Made by a program: the position numbers and the translations under genes
NCBI GenBank assembly: GCA_949294185.1
Contig: CASFGA010000011.1
Span: 124,001 to 188,000, forward strand
Reading direction: 5' to 3'
Length of the DNA stretch: 64,000 bases
DNA from: an uncultured Bacteroides sp.
GTDB lineage: Bacteria; Bacteroidota; Bacteroidia; Bacteroidales; Bacteroidaceae
Notes under the pieces: model-generated
What the model was told of the DNA's origin: nothing
The model's input: the letters and a program-made list of their open reading frames with translations, nothing else
Databases searched by the model: none
Shown here: piece by piece, positions 56,218 to 64,000 of the stretch
Position numbering within the stretch: position 1 is the first letter of the stretch
Layout: every line of letters starts with the position of its first letter

Positions 56218-57199
56218 GGCAACAGATGTAGATGTGAACGAATTGGTGTTCGGGCATATAGGAGATGCTTATGAATGGCATATTGCTACTTTTGGAGATA
56301 CTCCGGTAAGTATTCCTCTTCCGGTTATAGTGAAGAGCAGTACAGGTTGGCATGTTTTCTGTTCGTCTGAATTGGAAGGTGGAAGAGAGCATGAAGGTTT
56401 GTATATTGCCGAAGGGGGTGCCTATAATGGCAAGATAGTTGAAAAGAATGCTGAGGGAGAAGAAGTAAGGCCGTTCGATATTTCTATTACGAAGGATGTG
56501 CTGGGACTGTTTATCAACAGTGCTGTGCTGATTGTCATTATGATGGCATGCGTGCGTTGGTATAAGAAACATCCCGTAGAGCAGGGTGCGCCGCGTGGTG
56601 GTGTGGGGATGATGGAAGCCTTGATACTGATGATTTATGATGATGTCATTAAGGGATGTGTAGGGGAAGACTATAAACGGTATGCTCCTTACCTGCTGAC
56701 AGCTTTTTTCTTTGTCCTGGTCAACAACCTTATGGGCTTGGTTCCCATTTTTCCTGGCGGAGCGAACGTGACAGGCAATATCGCAATCACATTGGTATTG
56801 GCTTTGTGCACATTCTTGCTGACTAATATTTTTGGAACAAAAGAATATTGGAAAGAGATTTTCTGGCCGGATGTGCCTACATGGTTAAAGGCTCCCGTTC
56901 CTATGATGCCGTTAATAGAATTTTTTGGCATATTCACAAAGCCGTTTGCTCTGATGATACGTCTTTTTGCCAATATCATGGCCGGACATGCCGCTGTATT
57001 AAGTTTGATAGCCATTATCTTTATTACAGTAAAGGCAGGCCCTGTCATCAATGGCTCAATGACATTTGTCGCTGTAGTATTCGGCATCTTTATGAATGCA
57101 CTTGAGATACTGGTTGCGTTCATTCAGGCTTATGTCTTTACGATGCTGTCAGCCGTTTTCATCGGTCTGTCGCGCGTAAAGGGACATGGGACTAAATAA
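56138..57199 (+). CDS. atpB: F0 ATP synthase subunit a
   Basis: Proton-channel subunit, 353 aa, about 80 residues longer than E. coli AtpB. It begins with a signal-peptide-like segment (ISLLLLLGIPAMLSAQE) and then roughly 95 residues of predicted periplasmic domain before the first channel helix near residue 118. The essential Arg lies in LMIRLFANIMAGHAAV. The long N-terminus is seen in other Bacteroidota; its function is unknown. The start overlaps the preceding gene by 80 nt. Confidence 0.95.
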   Translation: MKKIRYIVISLLLLLGIPAMLSAQESKATDVDVNELVFGHIGDAYEWHIATFGDTPVSIPLPVIVKSSTGWHVFCSSELEGGREHEGLYIAEGGAYNGKIVEKNAEGEEVRPFDISITKDVLGLFINSAVLIVIMMACVRWYKKHPVEQGAPRGGVGMMEALILMIYDDVIKGCVGEDYKRYAPYLLTAFFFVLVNNLMGLVPIFPGGANVTGNIAITLVLALCTFLLTNIFGTKEYWKEIFWPDVPTWLKAPVPMMPLIEFFGIFTKPFALMIRLFANIMAGHAAVLSLIAIIFITVKAGPVINGSMTFVAVVFGIFMNALEILVAFIQAYVFTMLSAVFIGLSRVKGHGTK

Positions 57200-57218
57200 A
57201 AATAGAATCTAAAATTAA

Positions 57219-57503
<285 letters not shown>

Positions 57504-57513
57504 TTTAAAAAGT

Positions 57514-58017
57514 ATGGGATTATTAACTCCGGATCCGGGACTGCTGTTTTGGATGATTGTCACGTTTGGAGTCGTATTCTTTATTTTGGCGAAATACGGC
57601 TTCCCGGTGGTCATTAAAATGGTGGAGGACCGGAAAACGTATATTGATGACTCGCTGAAGGCGGCGCGTGAAGCCAATGAACAGTTGGCTAATGTGAAGT
57701 TGGAAAGCGATAAAGTCTTGGCTCAGGCGCGTGAAGAGCAAGGGCGCATCTTGAGTGAAGCGGCTGCAACCCGTGACCGCATCATTAAGGAAGCTCAAGA
57801 ACGTGCTCGGCGTGAGGGACAACGTTTGATGGACGAGATGAAGAAGCAGATTGAGACTGAAAAAGAAAGTGCAATCCGCGATATCCGTCGTCAGGTGGCT
57901 GTCTTGTCTGTCGGTATAGCTGAAAAGATAATGCGCAGTAAGCTTGCCGACGAAAAGGAACAGACTGAGTTGATAGACCGTATGTTGGATGAAATGATAG
58001 AATCTTCTAAACAATAG
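57514..58017 (+). CDS. atpF: F0 ATP synthase subunit b
   Basis: Peripheral-stalk subunit, 167 aa: one N-terminal membrane helix ([21 protein letters not shown] cut short here) followed by a long charged coiled coil (about 35-160; for example [20 protein letters not shown]). It links F0 subunit a to the delta subunit. Only one b gene is present, so a homodimeric stalk is expected. Starts 10 nt after atpE. Confidence 0.96.
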   Translation: MGLLTPDPGLLFWMIVTFGVVFFILAKYGFPVVIKMVEDRKTYIDDSLKAAREANEQLANVKLESDKVLAQAREEQGRILSEAAATRDRIIKEAQERARREGQRLMDEMKKQIETEKESAIRDIRRQVAVLSVGIAEKIMRSKLADEKEQTELIDRMLDEMIESSKQ

Positions 58018-58026
58018 TGACAGGTT

Positions 58027-58581
58027 ATGAATACAGGAGTTGCTTCGAGGCGTTATGCGAAGGCGTTGCTTGCTTATGCAAAGGCAGATGGTAAGGAAGA
58101 ACAGGTATATGAAGAGGTGAAGATGCTTGCCGCCAGTTATGCGGATGTCCCCGGATTGCGTCGTGCAATAGAAAATCCTGTGTTGGATGCAGAAAAGAAA
58201 CTTGATTTGCTTCGTGAAGCCGCAGGGGGAAAAGATGTGAGCAAAGAATTGATGCGCTTTTTTAACTTGGTGCTTGAGGGGCGAAGAGAGAAGTATTTGC
58301 AGTTTATGGCTTGGTCATATATTGATTTGTATCGGGAAGACAAAAACATCCTCATGGGAAAACTGATAACTGCTGTTCCTTCTGAGCGTCTGGTCCGCCA
58401 TATCGTAGATTTGGTCGGTAGCCATACACATGGTAGTGTAGAGTTGGATGCTCAGCTTGATCCGGACATTATCGGCGGTTACATTATTGAACTGGAGGGT
58501 TATCGTTTGGATGCCAGTGTGGCTAATCAGTTGAAGAGGGTAAAGCAGCAGTTTATTGCGAAAAACAGAAGAATAGTTTAA
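58027..58581 (+). CDS. atpH: F1 ATP synthase delta subunit
   Basis: Delta (OSCP-like) subunit, 184 aa, connecting the top of F1 to the b-dimer. N-terminal helical bundle SRRYAKALLAYAKADGKEEQ and the C-terminal block DPDIIGGYIIELEGYRLDAS are typical. It begins 9 nt after the atpF stop; atpA follows after 69 nt. Confidence 0.95.
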   Translation: MNTGVASRRYAKALLAYAKADGKEEQVYEEVKMLAASYADVPGLRRAIENPVLDAEKKLDLLREAAGGKDVSKELMRFFNLVLEGRREKYLQFMAWSYIDLYREDKNILMGKLITAVPSERLVRHIVDLVGSHTHGSVELDAQLDPDIIGGYIIELEGYRLDASVANQLKRVKQQFIAKNRRIV

Positions 58582-58650
58582 TAAAATGGGAAGTGGAAGG
58601 TAAAGGTTCGGCCTTTTGGACTTTCATTACTCATTATCAAAAAAGTAATT

Positions 58651-60240
58651 ATGCCAGAGAATACAATAAAACCCAGTGAAGTTTCGGAAGTATTGCTTCA
58701 GCAGTTGCAGGGGATTGATACTTCTTTGAAATTTGATGAAGTGGGAACCGTCTTGCAAGTGAGCGATGGAGTGGCTCGTATTTACGGATTGCGTAATGCG
58801 GAGGCCAACGAATTGTTGCAGTTTGAAAACGGTGTAATGGGTACTGTGATGAATCTGGAAGAGGACAATGTAGGAGCAGTGCTGCTTGGCCCTACTGACC
58901 AGATTAAAGAAGGTATGATAGTAAAACGTACCAAGCGTATTGCTTCTATCCGTGTTGGTGAGAGCATGCTGGGGCGTGTTATAGATCCTTTGGGAAATCC
59001 GTTGGACGGGCGGGGAGAAATCGGAGGCGAACTTTGTGAAATGCCATTGGAGCGCAAGGCTCCGGGAGTTATATTCCGTCAGCCCGTAACTGAACCGTTG
59101 CAGACGGGACTGAAGGCAATCGATGCGATGATTCCTATCGGGCGAGGACAGCGTGAGTTGATTATCGGCGACCGTCAGACAGGAAAGACGGCGATTGCCA
59201 TCGATACAATCATTAACCAACGTTCTAATTACGAAGCGGGTGATCCAGTGTATTGTATCTATGTGGCAATCGGTCAGAAAGGTTCTACCGTAGCCAGTAT
59301 TGTCAACGCCTTGCGTGAGAAAGGGGCAATGGATTATACGATTGTGGTGGCGGCTACGGCTTCCGACCCTGCGGCATTGCAATATTATGCTCCGTTTGCG
59401 GGAGCTGCTATCGGAGAATATTTCCGTGATACGGGCCGTCATGCCTTGGTTGTGTACGATGATTTGTCAAAGCAGGCAGTTGCTTACCGTGAGGTATCCT
59501 TGATTCTTCGCCGTCCGTCAGGCCGTGAAGCATATCCTGGTGATATCTTTTATCTGCATTCTCGTCTGCTGGAACGTGCGGCAAAGATTATCAGCCAGCA
59601 GGAAGTTGCTGAGCAGATGAACGACTTGCCGGCAAGTCTGAAAGGAAAGGTAAAGGCAGGCGGTTCGCTTACAGCCTTGCCTATCATTGAGACGCAGGCG
59701 GGAGATGTCTCTGCTTATATCCCGACGAATGTAATCTCCATTACCGACGGTCAGATATTCCTTGAGAGCGATTTGTTTAATCAAGGTTTCCGTCCGGCCA
59801 TCAATGTCGGTATTTCTGTTTCCCGTGTGGGAGGTAGTGCGCAGATTAAGAGTATGAAGAAAGTGGCCGGAACTTTGAAGATTGACCAGGCACAGTATCG
59901 TGAGTTGGAAGCATTCTCTAAATTCAGCAGCGATATGGATCCGGTAACGGCAATGACAATCGACCGCGGACGAAAGAATAACCAGCTCCTTATACAGCCT
60001 CAATACTCTCCGATGCCGGTAGGTGAGCAGGTTGCTATCCTGTATTGCGGAACACATGGTCTGATGCATGATATTCCTCTTGCTAAGGTGCGTGCTTTCC
60101 AAGATGCGTTTCTCACCAATCTTCGTGCCAATCATCAGGCCGATGTCATTGATGTGTTGGGAGCGGGCAAGGTCAGCGATGAAATAACAGCGATTATAGA
60201 AAAGGTTGCGGCAGAAACAGCCGGACAGTTTAAAGAGTAA
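58651..60240 (+). CDS. atpA: F1 ATP synthase alpha subunit
   Basis: Non-catalytic alpha subunit, 529 aa. Walker A is [14 protein letters not shown] (about 171), and the family signature [17 protein letters not shown] is at about 388. The N-terminal delta-binding region ([16 protein letters not shown]) is intact. It forms the alternating alpha3-beta3 hexamer with AtpD. Confidence 0.98.
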   Translation: MPENTIKPSEVSEVLLQQLQGIDTSLKFDEVGTVLQVSDGVARIYGLRNAEANELLQFENGVMGTVMNLEEDNVGAVLLGPTDQIKEGMIVKRTKRIASIRVGESMLGRVIDPLGNPLDGRGEIGGELCEMPLERKAPGVIFRQPVTEPLQTGLKAIDAMIPIGRGQRELIIGDRQTGKTAIAIDTIINQRSNYEAGDPVYCIYVAIGQKGSTVASIVNALREKGAMDYTIVVAATASDPAALQYYAPFAGAAIGEYFRDTGRHALVVYDDLSKQAVAYREVSLILRRPSGREAYPGDIFYLHSRLLERAAKIISQQEVAEQMNDLPASLKGKVKAGGSLTALPIIETQAGDVSAYIPTNVISITDGQIFLESDLFNQGFRPAINVGISVSRVGGSAQIKSMKKVAGTLKIDQAQYRELEAFSKFSSDMDPVTAMTIDRGRKNNQLLIQPQYSPMPVGEQVAILYCGTHGLMHDIPLAKVRAFQDAFLTNLRANHQADVIDVLGAGKVSDEITAIIEKVAAETAGQFKE

Positions 60241-60245
60241 GCATC

Positions 60246-61136
60246 ATGGCATCACTGAAAGAAATAAAAGGAAGAATAAGCTCAATCAACGGGACGCTGA
60301 AGATTACTTCGGCGATGAAGATGGTATCTTCGTCGAAACTCCACAAGGCGCAGGAGGCCATCGAGAACATGCTTCCTTATGAGCGAAGGCTGCACCGCAT
60401 GCTCACAGACTTTCTGAGTGCGGGACTTGCGGTTGAGTCGTCTTTCACCGTGAAACGTGATGTGAAGAAGGTTGCAATCGTCGTGTTTGCGTCTAACAGC
60501 AGTCTGTGTGGCGGTTTCAATGCGAATGTGATCCGCCATCTGGGCGGAATGATTGATGAGTATGGCAAGCAGGTAGGCCTGGAGAATATTCTGGTTTATC
60601 CGATAGGCCGTAAGGTAGCCGATGCGGTAAAGAAGATAAAGGGCGTTGTTCCGATGGGCGATTACCAACGGATGAGCAGTCGGCCTAATTATCAGGATGC
60701 GGCTGATTTGGCGGTAGATTTGATTGACCGCTTCTTGAGCGGGGAGATTCAGCGGGTGGAGCTGCTGTATAATCATTTCAAGTCTACTTCCTCGCAGGTT
60801 CTGACTCGCGAAATGTACCTGCCTATCGACTTGTCTGCCTCTTCCGGTGAGGGAGAAGATGCTGAGCCGGATGGGAGCAGGGAGGCTGACTACATCATTG
60901 AGCCTTCTGCTGAAAAGGTTTTTCAAGAGCTGCTGCCTAAGGTCTTGCGCATGAAAATCTATACGGCCCTGCTTGATTCGAACGCGTCTGAACATGCTGC
61001 GCGGATGATGGCCATGCAGGTCGCTACGGATAATGCCAATGACCTGATTCAGGAATTGACATTAATGTACAATAAGAGCCGTCAGCAGGCTATAACGAAC
61101 GAGTTGCTGGACATTGTTGGCGGTACGATGGCTTAA
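60246..61136 (+). CDS. atpG: F1 ATP synthase gamma subunit
   Basis: Central rotor shaft, 296 aa. N- and C-terminal coiled-coil helices (MASLKEIKGRISSINGTLKI and the final ELTLMYNKSRQQAITNELL) flank a globular Rossmann-like domain that carries SNSSLCGGFNAN. A Bacteroidota-style insertion with acidic residues (SASSGEGEDAEPDGSREAD) lies at about 197-215. Last gene of the operon, followed by a terminator. Confidence 0.96.
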   Translation: MASLKEIKGRISSINGTLKITSAMKMVSSSKLHKAQEAIENMLPYERRLHRMLTDFLSAGLAVESSFTVKRDVKKVAIVVFASNSSLCGGFNANVIRHLGGMIDEYGKQVGLENILVYPIGRKVADAVKKIKGVVPMGDYQRMSSRPNYQDAADLAVDLIDRFLSGEIQRVELLYNHFKSTSSQVLTREMYLPIDLSASSGEGEDAEPDGSREADYIIEPSAEKVFQELLPKVLRMKIYTALLDSNASEHAARMMAMQVATDNANDLIQELTLMYNKSRQQAITNELLDIVGGTMA

Positions 61137-61141
61137 AAAGA

Positions 61142-61182
61142 AAAAACTGTACCCGGAATTTGATTCTGTGGTACAGTTTTTA
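61142..61182 (+). terminator. Terminator of the ATP synthase operon
   Basis: AAAAACTGTAC (61142-61152) pairs with GTACAGTTTTT (61171-61181): 11 bp with an 18-nt loop and built-in T-tract, 6 nt after the atpG stop. Confidence 0.85.
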
Positions 61183-61282
61183 CGAAATAAACCAAAAAAA
61201 TAATCTTAAAAAGAAAACACGTTATTCTTGTTTCTAAATTCATAAACACGGAAGCAGAGGATAATGTTCACTGCTTCTTCAT

Positions 61283-61714
61283 TTATCTTCCCATAAAATA
61301 AACAGGTTCTCCATCAAGCAGGCAGTTCAGTTGGTTGCCTCCCATCGCGATGTTGTCCATGTAGGAAAAGTCCCTCGGCCCGTATTTCATGCGGATGCTG
61401 GTATAGATGCTGTTGTACCAGTCCCATGCGAAAGTGTAGCTGCTTTCCTGTACATATCCGTAGCGGTCGCGGGTCAGCATATAGTCTTCTCCCGTATGGT
61501 CGGGAAAGAATATGAGCTCTTGATAGTGGTATACTCCATTGTTGTCATACCATTCGTCAGACCAGGGGCGGCTGCATAGATAGCCTGTCGCTTCATGGTA
61601 GCCGTTGGTCGTATTGCCGAATTCTATGCCGATTCCCACACGCTCGCATGATGTGAGCGAAAATGCAAGTGCCATAATTGCAATGAGCGGATATAGTTTG
61701 TACTTTGTCTTCAT
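61283..61714 (-). CDS. Small lipoprotein of unknown function
   Basis: Lipoprotein of 143 aa with lipobox SLTSC (Cys23). The mature part is aromatic-rich (SRPWSDEWYDNNGVYHYQEL, YTFAWDWYNSIYTSIRMKYG), and looks like a small all-beta, lipocalin-like domain; that is inference from strand pattern only. No known family recognised. Its own promoter element lies upstream; downstream it converges with the ATP synthase terminator. Confidence 0.75.
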   Translation of the reverse strand: MKTKYKLYPLIAIMALAFSLTSCERVGIGIEFGNTTNGYHEATGYLCSRPWSDEWYDNNGVYHYQELIFFPDHTGEDYMLTRDRYGYVQESSYTFAWDWYNSIYTSIRMKYGPRDFSYMDNIAMGGNQLNCLLDGEPVYFMGR

Positions 61715-61746
61715 GGCGTTTTCCTCCTTTGTTTTTTTTGATGAAG

Positions 61747-61754
61747 CAAAGATA
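61747..61754 (-). promoter_or_regulatory. -7 promoter element of the small lipoprotein gene
   Basis: CAAAGATA, read leftward as TATCTTTG, 32 nt before the ATG at 61714. Confidence 0.6.
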
Positions 61755-61965
61755 GCAGGGGGATTTGATACATCCGAATGATTTTTCCTATCTGTTCAGG
61801 GAATTTTCCTATCGGCATTAGGGATTTCCCCTTGTGTCGTGATGTTGGGGGCTTTTGAAGGCATGCGGTTGGGTGCTGTTGGAAAATTGATTGGGACAGG
61901 ATGGAATTATATTTTTGCCGGTATGGTATGCCGGACCTGACAGGGCAAAGCGTCAGGCATGACGG

Positions 61966-62862
61966 TCAGTCTTGCAGGTCTTTGAGGCGTCTGGTCTGTT
62001 TCTCAAGGTCGTAAACGTTTTGTCTGACCTTGTATCTGCGCGAAGACTCCCTCCGTCGGACGGAATCTTCCGCCTGCTTCTGGCGGATATATTCGTACCA
62101 TCCTCCTGTTTCCTCTTGCGTGGTGTGCTGCTTGCGCTGTCTGAGTGTGTCTTGAGGCGGGGCAAAGGATGAAGCTGCCGTATCAGTCGCTGTCTGTATC
62201 GGCACGTGGACGGTATCTGCCTGCATGATACGGTAGAAGCTGGGGAATTTCAGACTGTCTTCCCGGGTCGGTTTGTAGTCTTTATAGGTTTTCCATGCGT
62301 TTGCATGCTTGCGGTTGTGGCGGAGCATCCGCCCCCGGCGGGTAAAGTTCTCGGTAAGAAACTTGTTGATGTCAAGATTTTCTATGGTTATCCCTGCACC
62401 TTTTGTCATCAGGCTCTGATAAGTTTCTCCTGGTGCGGGCATGATACTCTTGCCGTATTCTTCCTTATAGACGGTTTTGCCGAGGCTCCATGTCATTTCC
62501 AGTCCGCTGGGCCGTCCCGTTACCAGTACATCATAGATGGGGTCTTCGTCGAAGCGGGTCCAGATACTGAAAGGAAGCAGGCGGATGAACTTTCCTGGCT
62601 TTTTGACAGTCGTGGTGTCGAGCAGGCTTCGTGGCATCGCGATGTCGGTCTTGAACTGCATCCACTTTTTCTCCATAGGGGCTTCCACCGGTTTTGCCTC
62701 AGGTTTGCTTATACTGCTGAAGTCGAACTGAATCATTCTGACGGCATCCATGTTCAGATGCAGCTCTTCTTCGTCCGTCTGGGCAGAGGCCGAAAAAGTG
62801 TTTCCCGAAGCATATAGGAGGATTCCTGAAAGCAGCCGTAAGATATTCCCGAACCTTGTCAT
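61966..62862 (-). CDS. Secreted protein of unknown function, linked to the NlpC/P60 gene
   Basis: Protein of 298 aa with a signal peptide (LLSGILLYASGNTFSASAQ). A central conserved-looking domain (about 70-200) contains FIRLLPFSIWTRFDEDPIYD and MTWSLGKTVYKEEYGK. The C-terminal 80 residues are strongly charged, rich in Arg, Gln and Glu (RQKQAEDSVRRRESSRRYKV), likely helical. It starts 9 nt after the NlpC/P60 stop, so it shares that operon and probably acts in the envelope. I do not recognise the family. Confidence 0.75.
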   Translation of the reverse strand: MTRFGNILRLLSGILLYASGNTFSASAQTDEEELHLNMDAVRMIQFDFSSISKPEAKPVEAPMEKKWMQFKTDIAMPRSLLDTTTVKKPGKFIRLLPFSIWTRFDEDPIYDVLVTGRPSGLEMTWSLGKTVYKEEYGKSIMPAPGETYQSLMTKGAGITIENLDINKFLTENFTRRGRMLRHNRKHANAWKTYKDYKPTREDSLKFPSFYRIMQADTVHVPIQTATDTAASSFAPPQDTLRQRKQHTTQEETGGWYEYIRQKQAEDSVRRRESSRRYKVRQNVYDLEKQTRRLKDLQD

Positions 62863-62871
62863 CGCTTTTCG

Positions 62872-63396
62872 TCAGTTTTTAATCCGTCCGCCCTGCATCC
62901 ACCGTCTGTCATAATAAGGTTCGTCAAGGTGGCTTACGATGACTCCCTGGCTTGTACTGGCATGGATGAACTTTCCTTCTTTCAGATAAATTCCTACATG
63001 GGTAGCGGTGCGTTTCCGGCTGCCGTTGTGGAAAAATACCAAGTCTCCCTCTTTCAGGTTCCGCTTGGCGACTTTCCGGCAGTTCTTGGTGCGCTGTTCG
63101 TTTACATTTCGTTTTAATTTTTTATGGTATACTTTTCTGTAGATATTGGCCGTCAGTCCCGAACAGTCAATTCCGTGCATCGTGTTCCCTCCATAGCGGT
63201 AAGGGACATCAATCCATCGTGCGGCTTCGATATACAGGCGGTGATTGTCTTCTTTGTCTATGTCCATATCCAGCTGGATAGCGGCGTGAGCTATTTCGCG
63301 GAAGTCGTATTTCGGCATACGAACACCACATGCCGTCAGGAGCATTGCCATGATAAAACCTGTCGGCAGAAGGATATGTAGAGGTGATCTGTTCAT
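62872..63396 (-). CDS. C40 (NlpC/P60) peptidase lipoprotein
   Basis: Cell-wall peptidase, 174 aa. Lipobox LLTAC at Cys23. The NlpC/P60 domain has the catalytic Cys in HGIDCSGLTANIYRK (about 80), His in THVGIYLKEGKFIHAS (about 137) and a preceding YRYGGNTMHG motif. It should cleave D-gamma-Glu-meso-DAP bonds in peptidoglycan stem peptides, from the periplasmic face of the membrane. First gene of a two-gene operon with the unknown secreted protein. Confidence 0.93.
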   Translation of the reverse strand: MNRSPLHILLPTGFIMAMLLTACGVRMPKYDFREIAHAAIQLDMDIDKEDNHRLYIEAARWIDVPYRYGGNTMHGIDCSGLTANIYRKVYHKKLKRNVNEQRTKNCRKVAKRNLKEGDLVFFHNGSRKRTATHVGIYLKEGKFIHASTSQGVIVSHLDEPYYDRRWMQGGRIKN

Positions 63397-63416
63397 CGGC
63401 TATGTTGATTTTCCTT

Positions 63417-63424
63417 CAAAGTTA
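63417..63424 (-). promoter_or_regulatory. -7 promoter element of the NlpC/P60 operon
   Basis: CAAAGTTA, read leftward as TAACTTTG, an exact TAnnTTTG match 20 nt before the ATG at 63396. Confidence 0.6.
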
Positions 63425-63575
63425 GAGAAAATAAGGAAATGGCGGCTGCTTGTTTAGACTATTTGTATTTTATTTATGAAGCCTAAAAGGCTTGCATCCG
63501 TATGCCGTTGAGAATATTGTTTGATTTTTTCCGAAAAAAAAGAAGCCTTTTCAGCTTTTTTTCAGATTCAAGATG

Positions 63576-63583
63576 CATCTTTG
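63576..63583 (+). promoter_or_regulatory. Possible -7 promoter element of the PepSY-like gene
   Basis: CATCTTTG, one mismatch to TAnnTTTG, 43 nt before the ATG at 63627. Confidence 0.4.
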
Positions 63584-63626
63584 CAATACAAAAGAGAATG
63601 AATCATTAACGTTTAAAAGAAAAGGT

Positions 63627-64000
63627 ATGAAGAAATTAGTTTTTTTGTTCGTTTGTCTGTTTACGCTTTCCGCTGTAGCGGTAGCGGACAGCAATAAGCC
63701 TATCCAGGTAGGTCAGTTGCCGACTCCGGCCCAGACCTTTGTCACGACTTATTTTAAGAATCATAAAGTGGCATTGGCAAAGTTGGAAACAGATTTGTTC
63801 TACAAGAGTTATGAAGTGATCTTCACGAATGGAGACAAGGTTGAATTTGACCGTTCGGGCGAATGGACGGAGATAAAGTGTACTCAAGAGGGTGTTCCCG
63901 ATGCTATAGTCCCGGCCGCTATCCGTGATTATGTGAAGAACGCTTATCCTGATGCTAAGATTCTGAAGATTGAACGTGACCGGAAAGAGTATGAGGTCAA
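63627..64000 (+). CDS. PepSY-like periplasmic protein, cut by the window edge
   Basis: Starts at ATG 63627 with a signal peptide (MKKLVFLFVCLFTLSAVAVA) and runs open to the last base, about 124 codons. The mature part holds a PepSY-like repeat unit (LPTPAQTFVTTYFKNHKVAL, then YEVIFTNGDKVEFDRSGEW) and the beginning of a second (IPAAIRDYVKNAYPDAKILK-like, with VPAAIRDYV). This matches the small Bacteroidota PepSY-like putative beta-lactamase-inhibitor-type proteins, usually about 145 aa, so little should be missing. Function unknown. Confidence 0.85.
   Translation, partial: MKKLVFLFVCLFTLSAVAVADSNKPIQVGQLPTPAQTFVTTYFKNHKVALAKLETDLFYKSYEVIFTNGDKVEFDRSGEWTEIKCTQEGVPDAIVPAAIRDYVKNAYPDAKILKIERDRKEYEV

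Noticed and set aside
61937..61960. Short hairpin (CCTGAC/GTCAGG) after the unknown secreted protein gene
   Set aside because: Six base pairs and no T-tract in the direction of transcription; a terminator call is not supported.
63479..63494. Small palindrome (AAGCC-loop-AGGCTT) upstream of the PepSY-like gene
   Set aside because: Only about 5-6 bp and AT-flanked; too short to call an operator or terminator.

Overview
The window is a 64 kb stretch of a Bacteroidota chromosome, most likely a gut Bacteroidales species (Bacteroides/Phocaeicola type). Three things point there. Many genes are preceded by the Bacteroidetes -7 promoter element TAnnTTTG, read on either strand, in place of a sigma-70 -10 box. 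Shine-Dalgarno sequences are weak. The families are typical: DUF4286, a histone-like HU relative, NhaC, a lipoprotein pullulanase, a two-domain TonB-like protein, and an F-type ATP synthase operon that begins with atpD-atpC. I see no rRNA, tRNA, CRISPR array, transposase, phage gene or polysaccharide-utilisation locus. This is mostly core genome.

Layout. 1-8.1 kb: the end of a GltD/NfnB-like flavoprotein, then a leftward cluster tamB > aguA > aguB (outer-membrane assembly, then agmatine to putrescine). 8.5-17.4 kb: a rightward run of NhaC, a secreted C1 peptidase, DUF4286, ruvC, a lipoprotein pullulanase, a tandem ABC ATPase and TrkH. 17.4-20.9 kb: uvrB and a short Omp85-type barrel, leftward. 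21-27 kb: pepT-gcvT, then tatA-M23 peptidase-C69 dipeptidase. 27.3-33 kb: a POT peptide transporter, a TPR protein, a NahK-like sugar kinase, an HU-like protein, a 22-bp tandem repeat and a lipoprotein. Part of this block is visibly GC-richer than its surroundings. 33.1-41.8 kb: an AddB-like/AddA-like nuclease-helicase pair, then ispE and a long RluA-type synthase, all leftward. 42-45.7 kb: DUF456, dnaB, an EamA transporter and a YigZ/IMPACT protein. 45.8-53.6 kb: a LbH acetyltransferase, an L,D-transpeptidase, an AraC regulator divergent from two aldo/keto reductases, a WalJ-like MBL hydrolase, a TonB-like protein and YjbQ. 53.8-61.1 kb: the ATP synthase operon. 61.3-64 kb: small envelope proteins (lipoprotein, unknown secreted protein, NlpC/P60) and a PepSY-like protein cut by the window edge.

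How the parts fit. A peptide-use theme recurs: a secreted C1 peptidase, a C69 dipeptidase, peptidase T and a POT transporter could together degrade and import small peptides. Ion and energy functions (NhaC, TrkH, ATP synthase) and DNA maintenance (RuvC, UvrB, AddAB-like pair, DnaB) make up much of the rest. I found no convincing new biological system. The least explained structures are the 22-bp hairpin-capable tandem repeat at 31.4-31.6 kb next to the HU-like gene, the GC-rich block around it, and the 80-nt out-of-frame overlap between an AtpI-like gene and atpB.
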